Below are positions 8,363-14,771 of a stretch of DNA of 64,000 nt, in pieces (position 1 is the stretch's first letter; every line of letters begins with the position of its first letter). The notes below the pieces were generated by a model. The model made no database searches and was not told where the DNA came from. It saw only the letters and a program-made list of their open reading frames with translations. The stretch lies in NCBI RefSeq assembly GCF_000619825.1, contig NZ_JHUW01000008.1:248001-312000 (forward strand), given 5' to 3'. The translations under genes and the position numbers were made by a program. This DNA comes from Prevotella sp. MA2016 (lineage in GTDB: Bacteria; Bacteroidota; Bacteroidia; Bacteroidales; Bacteroidaceae).

Positions 8363-9511
8363 ATGACAAACCAAGATCCAATTGAAAAGGAGATTGCACA
8401 GGCAGATGCAGTTCCTTCGGTGGCACCAGAGGTGCTGCAGTTAGACAAGTGCAGAATCATGACCGACACCAATGTTCCGTCGGAAGACTTCCTGATGCGT
8501 ATGTATGGTAAACCATGCTTTCCGCGGCGCGATATCTCTGCCATCACTGGTACTGAGAAATGTGGTAAAACTTTCTTTACATCTATGCTGATGGCCTGCT
8601 GCGCTACCAGGAACGTGCTGGAACTGGAACGCATCCAGGAGAGTCCGCTGAAGGTGATGTGGTATGATACGGAGCAGAGCCGACAATCTACCAAAAGTAT
8701 TCTTACCGACAGGGTGTTCAAACTGGGTGATGCGGATGAATCAAACTTCTTTGTGTTTAACGTCAGGTCATGCAGTTGCCAGGAGCGCATCAACTACCTG
8801 GTGGCAGGTATTGAGACTTACAAGCCTGATATGGTGATCATCGACAACGTGAGCGACTTGCTGCCTAGCATCAACGATCCAGAGGCATCGGCGCAGGTTA
8901 TCGACCAGCTGATGCAGCTATCTACTGAGAACGATTGTAACATCACGATTGTGATACATCTGAACCGTACTGGTGAGAAGCGTGGGCTGCGCGGTTGGCT
9001 GGGTACCGAGATTCTGCATAAAGCCTTCGACGTGTATTACTGTGAACAGATAGAGAAAACGGATGTGTTCTCGGTAGAACAGACATTTACCCGCAAATAC
9101 CGTATCCCAGAACTGATGTACTACAAGATTGATGAGAAAGGTCTGCCTGAGATTACTACGAAACCTAACTTCCAGCCGCGCAACCAGAATGGCCAGTATA
9201 TGACCAACAAGCCTGAGGCCTACCAGATTAAGAGCGACAAGGTGGCTACCTTCAATCAGAAGTATATCATCCACCACGACGGTAGTGCGTCATATCCTTG
9301 GGAATGGGCCCTGCGCCCGCTGTTTACCGATGCCTTTGGCAATATCCCATCGCTGCCGCTGGAAAACCTGCAGAACGCGGTGATGAAGCTGAGCGAGATA
9401 AAACAGCCGAAATACTACGAGAAGGTATTCAACATGGCCGTGGGGCAACGGGTGATCAGTACGACGATGGACAAGCGGGGCCGCGTGGTGGCTATTCTTA
9501 TTCCCTCGTAA
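8363..9511 (+). CDS. RepA/RecA-like AAA ATPase (replicative helicase-like)
   Basis: This 382-residue protein has a P-loop GTEKCGKT (residues 63-70) and a Walker B DMVIID (156-161), with ...IVIHLNRTGEKRG after it, the layout of RepA/RecA-like hexameric ATPases coded by plasmids and mobile islands (AAA_25 type). The acidic N-terminal 40 residues and the C-terminal 100 residues match nothing I know. It is followed by a toprim-like protein, as expected for a helicase plus primase pair, so a role in replicating or mobilising an integrated element is inferred. No integrase or relaxase was found in the window. Confidence 0.75.
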   Translation: MTNQDPIEKEIAQADAVPSVAPEVLQLDKCRIMTDTNVPSEDFLMRMYGKPCFPRRDISAITGTEKCGKTFFTSMLMACCATRNVLELERIQESPLKVMWYDTEQSRQSTKSILTDRVFKLGDADESNFFVFNVRSCSCQERINYLVAGIETYKPDMVIIDNVSDLLPSINDPEASAQVIDQLMQLSTENDCNITIVIHLNRTGEKRGLRGWLGTEILHKAFDVYYCEQIEKTDVFSVEQTFTRKYRIPELMYYKIDEKGLPEITTKPNFQPRNQNGQYMTNKPEAYQIKSDKVATFNQKYIIHHDGSASYPWEWALRPLFTDAFGNIPSLPLENLQNAVMKLSEIKQPKYYEKVFNMAVGQRVISTTMDKRGRVVAILIPS

Positions 9512-9512
9512 C

Positions 9513-9571
9513 CCCCTCTCTATATAGTCCCCACCCTCTCTCATAGAGAGGTGGGGCTATAGTAAGAGGGG
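9513..9571. repeat. Long inverted repeat between ATPase and toprim genes
   Basis: Arms CCCCTCT...TATAGTCCCCACC and GGTGGGGCTATAG...AGAGGGG face each other around a short CTCTCTcatAGAGAG apex, giving an almost continuous stem of more than 20 pairs. It starts 2 bases after the ATPase stop codon. No T-run follows, so it is more likely an mRNA stabiliser or processing site than a simple terminator. Confidence 0.55.
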
Positions 9572-9608
9572 TGTAGAGGAATATGTTACGCCATAAACGA
9601 ATTATTCA

Positions 9609-10331
9609 ATGAAACTGAGCGAAATATTTAAAAATACATTCAGAGCGCAAGGGCTCTTTATGCCTGCACCGCCTTTATGGGCGCGACCGCTATCAGCGAA
9701 AAGCTGCTTCTGCAGGGCGGTGGTGGCCAATGGGATGCTGAGCAAACGGCAGATGGTGCATGCGGCACTGCGATACCGGCTAGGCCGCTCGAAGGATGAT
9801 GCCGTGATATACTGGCAGATTGACCGGATGGGCCGTGTGCATGATGGCAAGCTGATGTGGTATGGCGCCGACTGCCACCGGCTGAAGAACCGCAACGCCA
9901 CCTGGGCGATGTATCTGATGAAGCAGCACTTCAATCTGGCACCTGACAGCTTTCATGTGGATCATGTATTCTTCGGTTTGCACCTGGTGACGGATGCCTG
10001 CACGGTTTGTATCGTAGAAGCCGAGAAATCGGCGGTTATCTTATCGGAGCTGTATCCGCAGTATGTGTGGCTAGCAGCAGGCGGACTGGGTGAGTTGCAG
10101 CTTGAGAAATTCTGGCCGCTACGGCACTGCCGGATTATCTTACTGCCTGACACGGATGAGGAGCTAAGGGCTTACACGCTGTGGTATGAAGCGGCGCAAC
10201 GGGTGATGCAATCATTTCTGTGGCCCAAGCAGAACCGTATCTACGTATCGGACCTCTTAGAGCGTCACGCCACAGCCAACCAGAAACGCCGGAAGATAGA
10301 CCTTGTGGATTACATCCTGGAATCAAGTTAG
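9609..10331 (+). CDS. Toprim-like primase-type protein (DUF6371-like)
   Basis: This 240-residue protein has the two acidic motifs of a toprim-like domain: VEAEKSAVI (residues 136-144, E137) and ILLPDTDEE (177-185, D181/D183). Upstream lies a basic region with HDGKLMWYGADCHRLK. Bacteroidales proteins of this layout are grouped as DUF6371 and are placed next to RepA-like ATPases, as here. The likely role is priming or binding DNA for the element. No zinc finger was seen in the first 60 residues (only scattered Cys), so primase activity is not proven. Confidence 0.6.
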   Translation: MKLSEIFKNTFRAQGLFMPAPPLWARPLSAKSCFCRAVVANGMLSKRQMVHAALRYRLGRSKDDAVIYWQIDRMGRVHDGKLMWYGADCHRLKNRNATWAMYLMKQHFNLAPDSFHVDHVFFGLHLVTDACTVCIVEAEKSAVILSELYPQYVWLAAGGLGELQLEKFWPLRHCRIILLPDTDEELRAYTLWYEAAQRVMQSFLWPKQNRIYVSDLLERHATANQKRRKIDLVDYILESS

Positions 10332-10393
10332 TTTTGCTCCACCATCAACTTACTTTTTATCTCAAATCAAATTACTTTTCAACCACAATCAAT

Positions 10394-10723
10394 ATGGTAA
10401 ATTACTACAATAAGCATCTATTTATCAGTAAAGCTCAGTTGGCCAAGTTGGCTGGTGTGTCAGAGCGAACCTTTAGCCGCTATCTCAGTAGTAGGCTGCA
10501 TATCCTTGAAAGGATGGGGGTGAGCCGAAAAGCTCAATTGCTGCCGCCACAAGCGGTGAAATATGTTTGTGAGGATTACTGCATCGATCTGCCCGAAGCG
10601 CTGCAAGACCGGCGTGTACTGCAGAGTCATGAGCTGTACAGGAAGGTGGTGCGCGAGCTGCAACTGACTACGTTTTTTGATGGGAAATGGACGAAAATCA
10701 CAGAAATTCCACCTGATTTCTAA
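10394..10723 (+). CDS. Small HTH DNA-binding protein
   Basis: The 109-residue protein starts at 10394; the open frame reaches further upstream, but the start MVNYYNKHLFISKAQLAKL puts the helix-turn-helix (SKAQLAKLAGVSERTFSRYL, residues about 12-31) near the N-terminus. The rest is basic and helical. It stands in the place usually held by DUF4248-type small HTH proteins in Bacteroidales cassettes with HU-like protein and amidase. Likely a regulator or DNA-binding accessory; targets unknown. Confidence 0.6.
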   Translation: MVNYYNKHLFISKAQLAKLAGVSERTFSRYLSSRLHILERMGVSRKAQLLPPQAVKYVCEDYCIDLPEALQDRRVLQSHELYRKVVRELQLTTFFDGKWTKITEIPPDF

Positions 10724-10774
10724 TTATTTTTTCCGAAGTCCGCCAAAGTCCGCCAACGCCCTTGCCAAAAGTAG

Positions 10775-10782
10775 TACCTTTG
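10775..10782 (+). promoter_or_regulatory. -7 promoter box for the HU-like gene
   Basis: TACCTTTG at 10775-10782 fits TAnnTTTG and lies 73 bases before the HU-like start. Just upstream the 10-mer AGTCCGCCAA occurs twice in tandem (10737-10756), a possible binding site. No clear -33 TTTG at the right distance. Confidence 0.45.
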
Positions 10783-10854
10783 CCAACGCTAAGGAGCTGC
10801 AGCACTTCCCGATGCACCAATTTTTAAATTTTTAAATTTTTTAATTTTTCTATT

Positions 10855-11391
10855 ATGGTACGTTACATTTTAAAGCAAATCAAAATCACTGGTAACAAGT
10901 GTTTTGGAAAGTGGTTCGCCAAGAACGTGGTGGAAGAGACTATCGACCTGGACGGTCTGGCTGAGCACATGAGTAATCACAATTCGCCTTATTCTAAGGG
11001 CGTCATCAAGGGCTTGCTCACTGATATGATCAGTTGTATCAAGGAGCTCCTGCTGGAGGGCAAGAACGTGAAGGTTGACGACCTGGCCATTTTCTCACTT
11101 GGCATCAAGAACAAGGAGATGGCGGAGAAGGAAGAGGACTTCACGGTGACTAAGAACATCAGCGGTGTGAAGCTGAAGGCTCGTGCCACTGGCGACCTGA
11201 TGAGTAAGAGTCTTAATCTGGAGGCGACGCTGAAGAAAGCGAGCCTGCTCACCCCAGGAACCTCCCCTGACCCCGGCACCTCTCCTAGCCCCTCCCAGGG
11301 CGGTGGCCAGCAGCCTAGCGGCGGGCAGCAGCCAAGTGGCGGCGGTAATGTCGAGGGCAATGATCCCATCGATGAGCCGAATGGAGACTAA
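10855..11391 (+). CDS. HU/IHF-like DNA-binding protein with low-complexity tail
   Basis: The 178-residue protein has an HU-like fold region at residues 1-130 (KGVIKGLLTDMISCIKELLLEGKNVKVDDLAIFSLGIK), the pattern of the Bacteroidales HU-like family that carries an N-terminal extension (Bvu_2165 type). Residues 134-178 are a Pro/Ser/Gly/Gln-rich tail with repeated QQPSGG units, probably disordered. It lies upstream of the smalltalk and amidase genes. A role in DNA bending within the cassette is inferred. Confidence 0.8.
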   Translation: MVRYILKQIKITGNKCFGKWFAKNVVEETIDLDGLAEHMSNHNSPYSKGVIKGLLTDMISCIKELLLEGKNVKVDDLAIFSLGIKNKEMAEKEEDFTVTKNISGVKLKARATGDLMSKSLNLEATLKKASLLTPGTSPDPGTSPSPSQGGGQQPSGGQQPSGGGNVEGNDPIDEPNGD

Positions 11392-11472
11392 GGGTTGGAA
11401 ACATTCTTGCGTCCCTTCGGTAGCAAGCCAGCAAAGCTGGAGCGAAACACTCAACATTAAACATTAAAAATT

Positions 11473-11577
11473 ATGTTCAAAGTAAACTGGACCAAGGTTG
11501 CTAGGGTCCTTAAATTTATTGCAACAGTGATCACCTCGATTCTTGGAACCATAGCCGTACAGTCATGCGCCGGATAG
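11473..11577 (+). CDS. Smalltalk family small membrane peptide
   Basis: This 34-residue peptide (MFKVNWTKVARVLKFIATVI ... ending AVQSCAG) has a basic start and one hydrophobic helix. It matches the Bacteroidetes smalltalk peptides, which are found directly before an N-acetylmuramoyl-L-alanine amidase. Here its last 13 bases overlap the amidase start, so translation is coupled. The pair looks like a holin plus endolysin arrangement, but that function is inference. Confidence 0.85.
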   Translation: MFKVNWTKVARVLKFIATVITSILGTIAVQSCAG

Positions 11578-11999
11578 ACTTGATTGTCATTCACTGTAGC
11601 GCGACGCGATGCAACAGGCGATTCACTGTAGAGATGCTCAAGGCGTGTCACAATGCCCGGTTTGGCAACAAGGGTATTGGCTACCACTATTACATTGAGC
11701 GTGACGGGCATTTGTATCAAACGCGTGATGAAAGCGAGGTGGGCATGCATGCCCGGCACTACAATGCGCACTCTATTGGCATTTGCTACGAAGGAGGCTT
11801 GGATGAGAAGGGGCGTACTGCTGATACGCGAACGCCCGAACAGCGTGCAGCGCTTATTGCCTTGCTTCGGAGTCTGAAAGAGGATTATCCGAATGCCGAG
11901 ATTCTAGGGCATCGAGAACTCGAAGGGGTTCACAAAGACTGTCCGTCGTTTGAATGCCGGGAGTATAGGGATTATTTTCTAAAAAATAATTCGGATTAA
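11565..11999 (+). CDS. N-acetylmuramoyl-L-alanine amidase (Amidase_2)
   Basis: This 144-residue enzyme cleaves the amide bond between MurNAc and L-Ala in peptidoglycan. Zinc ligands of the T7-lysozyme type are visible: H10 (VIHCSAT), H116 (ILGHREL) and C126 (HKDCPSF), with GYHYYIERDG at 39-48. No signal peptide, so export would depend on lysis or on the smalltalk peptide it overlaps. A strong terminator hairpin follows at 12015. Confidence 0.92.
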   Translation: MRRIDLIVIHCSATRCNRRFTVEMLKACHNARFGNKGIGYHYYIERDGHLYQTRDESEVGMHARHYNAHSIGICYEGGLDEKGRTADTRTPEQRAALIALLRSLKEDYPNAEILGHRELEGVHKDCPSFECREYRDYFLKNNSD

Positions 12000-12014
12000 A
12001 AGTCCTCTTTTGGG

Positions 12015-12046
12015 GAAGGAATGACAGAGGTTTCTGTCGTTCCTTC
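12015..12046 (+). terminator. Intrinsic terminator after the amidase
   Basis: GAAGGAATGACAGA pairs with TTCTGTCGTTCCTTC (one wobble) with a tiny loop, then TTATTTTATTATTA. It ends the cassette that began at 8363. Confidence 0.8.
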
Positions 12047-12448
12047 TTATTTTATTATTACTTATTTTATTATTACTTATTTATAATATTCTCAACTGTT
12101 CGCTTCTTAACTGTCCTTTTTTCTCTGTCCTTTTCTTCGGCGCGAAGAAAAGAACTAAAAGAAGCATCCACCCTAACCAAGCCTTCCCCTATATGGGAAG
12201 GATGTAGTTGATTCCGAGGGAAAACCCTCTCCATCAAAATTTTGGTATGGCTCTCCAGCCTTTGCCCCTTCGGGGTTCGCCATGTTTCTTTCGGCGACTA
12301 CGCGTAGCTGGTCGCTTTTTTCTGTGAGCGAATGCGAATCTTTTCTAATACCATGCTAAAACACCGAGGGGGGATGCCGCGCGGCTGGGGGGCGAGCAGC
12401 CACCCTAAGAGCGAGGGTGGGTGGAGCGAGCCTCAAGCGAGCGGGGGC
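12047..12448. other. Gene-free stretch rich in short hairpins
   Basis: No credible ORF. The stretch starts with a 15-base AT-rich unit repeated in tandem (about 12046-12075), then a perfect 10-pair hairpin CTTTTCTTCG/CGAAGAAAAG (12130-12152), CCTTCCC/GGGAAGG (12182-12201), a GCGAC/GTCGC hairpin followed by six T (about 12295-12326), and a G-rich end next to the convergent gene. The GTCGC hairpin could be a second plus-strand terminator. Confidence 0.5.
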
Positions 12449-13438
12449 CTAGAAGGTGATTTCTTCGTCGGGGAGCCAGGCGTCATTTAGAAGGAAGGTG
12501 AAGGATGAGGTACCTGGAGTGAAGAGAGCACCTGTGGCCTTGGTAATCTGATTGCGTTTGAAATGTACGTTTGGTAAACGCTTATTTATCAGAACATTCT
12601 CATCCTTGTCAAGCACATCTATCGTAACATCCATCACCTCTTCATCAGCCGCTAAGAACAACAAACTATAGATTATCATTACGCCGCTATCCTTCTGCGG
12701 TCTGCCTGAGTTCGTGAGCCAAAAGCCATTATCATCAGTAGCTAAACCTGTAGTAGGATTAAAACTCTTGCTACCAGCCGAATAGGTGGTTCGGATTTTA
12801 TTCACGCCCTCCATCATCTTATCTGTAGTAGTTAACATGAATTGTGCCACCACACGATCCATAATAGGAGTAATATCTACAGGTTCTACTCCCTTAATGG
12901 ATATTTCCTTTGTATAACAGAAGGTTTCGCGCGCACGTTCAGATGCATAGGTTGCCAATACCGGACTTTGAATGGTGAACTTATCACCATCTGACATATT
13001 ACGAGCTACTGCCACTAATTTGTAATCGCCTGCAGACAAACTGCACTCAAACTCACCGAACTTTTCATAAGTAGTGGCATCATCCCTGAGTTGGGTTGCG
13101 CCAAATACTTTTTTGTCTCCCGAGAAAATCGCCAAATCAATAGCCTTAATCTGAGAAACTTTCTCGAGTGACTCTGCTGCACGCGTGTGGCCACCAGGGA
13201 ATCCTTCGTAAGAAAACGAGAATTCGTTGACGTGGACGCTGACTTTGGTTTTGGGTGCTACAGCAGCGGTGTCGCTGGTGCAGCTGGTGTAAGCGAAGAG
13301 GACGGCGAGGGCCATGAGGATGGCGATGATGACAAGGGCGAGTTTGAGCACGCGCTCCAGCACCTTCTTGCGGCGGATAGCCGCGAAGCTGCGCTCCTTG
13401 AACAGACTGGCACCGTCCTTCTTATGATTCTTTTTCAT
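12449..13438 (-). CDS. Mfa2/FimB-like membrane-anchored protein
   Basis: The 329-residue protein has a 28-residue basic cytoplasmic tail, a transmembrane helix (about residues 29-50) and YTSCTSD with C53, then a beta-rich extracytoplasmic part like FimB/Mfa2 fimbrial anchor proteins (ending FTPGTSSFTFLLNDAWLPDEEI). The long basic tail before the hydrophobic segment is unusual for a lipoprotein, so it may be a plain inner-membrane anchor. It overlaps the Wza stop by one base (TAATG), so it is part of the exopolysaccharide operon. Function in this operon is unknown. Confidence 0.55.
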   Translation of the reverse strand: MKKNHKKDGASLFKERSFAAIRRKKVLERVLKLALVIIAILMALAVLFAYTSCTSDTAAVAPKTKVSVHVNEFSFSYEGFPGGHTRAAESLEKVSQIKAIDLAIFSGDKKVFGATQLRDDATTYEKFGEFECSLSAGDYKLVAVARNMSDGDKFTIQSPVLATYASERARETFCYTKEISIKGVEPVDITPIMDRVVAQFMLTTTDKMMEGVNKIRTTYSAGSKSFNPTTGLATDDNGFWLTNSGRPQKDSGVMIIYSLLFLAADEEVMDVTIDVLDKDENVLINKRLPNVHFKRNQITKATGALFTPGTSSFTFLLNDAWLPDEEITF

Positions 13439-14256
13439 TACTTCAAGATGTTGTAGAGCAATGAGGTGAGAGAGATAAGAATGCTGGTGGCGGAGAACCA
13501 GAGGGTGGTGGTTTGACCTACCTTAGAGTTCTGGGCCTTGATCTTATTGGGCTCTACATATACCACATCGTTCTGCTGCAGATAATAATATGGTGAGTTG
13601 ACGATATTGGCATCGTTGAGGTTCAACGTGACAATAGACTTCTTACCTGTGGCATCCTCACGGATGAGCTTCACACGGTCGCGCACACCATAGATGGTGA
13701 GGTCGCCTGCCTGTGCCAATGCCTCGAGGATGGTAATCTTCTCGCGTGACACCTGGAAGCTGCCAGGACGGTTGACTTCGCCCAATACTGATACAGAATA
13801 GCTGGCCATGGTGACAGTGACCACAGGCTTCTCAGTCTCCGCCATATAAGGACGGATCCTCTCGGTGACAAGCTGCTCGGCCTCTGACTTGGTGAGACCA
13901 CCCACCTTGAGACGACCGATGATGGGGAAGTTGATATAACCATCGTTATCTACCAGATAGGGCATGAGGGTGCCGCTAGCACCACTGCTAATGCTACGAC
14001 CCTGCTGATAGGCATTCTGCAACAGCAGATTGAAGGGTAATGACACCTCGGGGGTAGTGGTGTTGACCGAGATGGTAATCTGATCTTTCGGCATGATGCG
14101 AGCATCATAGAGAAAACGCGATTTCTCGAAATTGATACTGTCGCTATTCTGCAGATAAGCTACATTCTGGGCAGAGCCGCAACTGGTGAGCAGCGCTGCT
14201 GCTGACAATGTAAACACTATACCATGTAAAAATGTAAAAAATGAGAACTTTTTCAT
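13438..14256 (-). CDS. Polysaccharide export lipoprotein (Wza-like)
   Basis: This 272-residue lipoprotein (lipobox LLTSCGSAQ, C26) carries the poly-export domain (MPKDQITISVNTTTPE..., YLVDNDGYINFPIIGRLKVGGL) and SLBB-type repeats (VSVLGEVNRPGSFQV), and ends with a hydrophobic segment (LWFSATSILISLTSLLYNI). It would form the outer-membrane/periplasmic channel that works with the Wzc-type kinase coded upstream. Three copies of an 11-base repeat lie 9 bases before its start codon. Confidence 0.93.
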   Translation of the reverse strand: MKKFSFFTFLHGIVFTLSAAALLTSCGSAQNVAYLQNSDSINFEKSRFLYDARIMPKDQITISVNTTTPEVSLPFNLLLQNAYQQGRSISSGASGTLMPYLVDNDGYINFPIIGRLKVGGLTKSEAEQLVTERIRPYMAETEKPVVTVTMASYSVSVLGEVNRPGSFQVSREKITILEALAQAGDLTIYGVRDRVKLIREDATGKKSIVTLNLNDANIVNSPYYYLQQNDVVYVEPNKIKAQNSKVGQTTTLWFSATSILISLTSLLYNILK

Positions 14257-14265
14257 TTTTGATTG

Positions 14266-14298
14266 AAGTTAAAGGGAAGTTAAAGGGAAGTTAAAGGG
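14266..14298. repeat. Three tandem copies of an 11-bp unit upstream of wza
   Basis: AAGTTAAAGGG is repeated three times without a mismatch, ending 9 bases before the wza ATG on the minus strand (where it reads CCCTTTAACTT). Copy number could change by slippage and would alter the untranslated leader. Confidence 0.8.
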
Positions 14299-14324
14299 AC
14301 ATTACCGAGGGTAACACCTCATGA

Positions 14325-14747
14325 CTAGAACTGCCACCAGTGTTTTTTCTTGGGGGGTGTGACCGGCTGCGACGGGGTCTCGTCGATGAGGTCTTCCCAC
14401 TTCTGGTGATGCTTAATCATCTTATAGATGGTGCCCCAATCGGGCAGGCCGCCCAGGTTGCGATCGTCGATAAACAGATCGACCTTGAGCTTGCGCGAGA
14501 AATGGGGGTTGTTATCGGTGGTCTCCTCGGGGTAGTCGCGATTCACGGCATAGAACTCAAGTCCACGCTGGCGGCACCACTCCACGGCCTCGTCGAGCAG
14601 ATGACCTTCGCGCACAGACCAGAGAATCAGACGATGACCATCCTGGCGCAACATCTTCAGAGTATCGACGGCAAAGGGTATCTCCTCGCCTATCTTTGGG
14701 TATTCATGGGTAACTATCGTCCCATCAAAATCTACTGCGATCAACAT
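14325..14747 (-). CDS. HAD-superfamily hydrolase (BT0820-like)
   Basis: The 140-residue protein starts MLIAVDFDGTIV (motif I D6-x-D8), has LILWSVREG and FIDDRNLGG as later HAD motifs, and ends in a Pro/Lys/Trp-rich tail PPKKKHWWQF. Small HAD proteins of this kind sit in many Bacteroidales capsule loci. Substrate unknown; likely a sugar-phosphate or nucleotide phosphatase. Located between wza and wzc. Confidence 0.8.
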   Translation of the reverse strand: MLIAVDFDGTIVTHEYPKIGEEIPFAVDTLKMLRQDGHRLILWSVREGHLLDEAVEWCRQRGLEFYAVNRDYPEETTDNNPHFSRKLKVDLFIDDRNLGGLPDWGTIYKMIKHHQKWEDLIDETPSQPVTPPKKKHWWQF

Positions 14748-14771
14748 ATAGAAAAGTTGAAGAGTTGAAGA

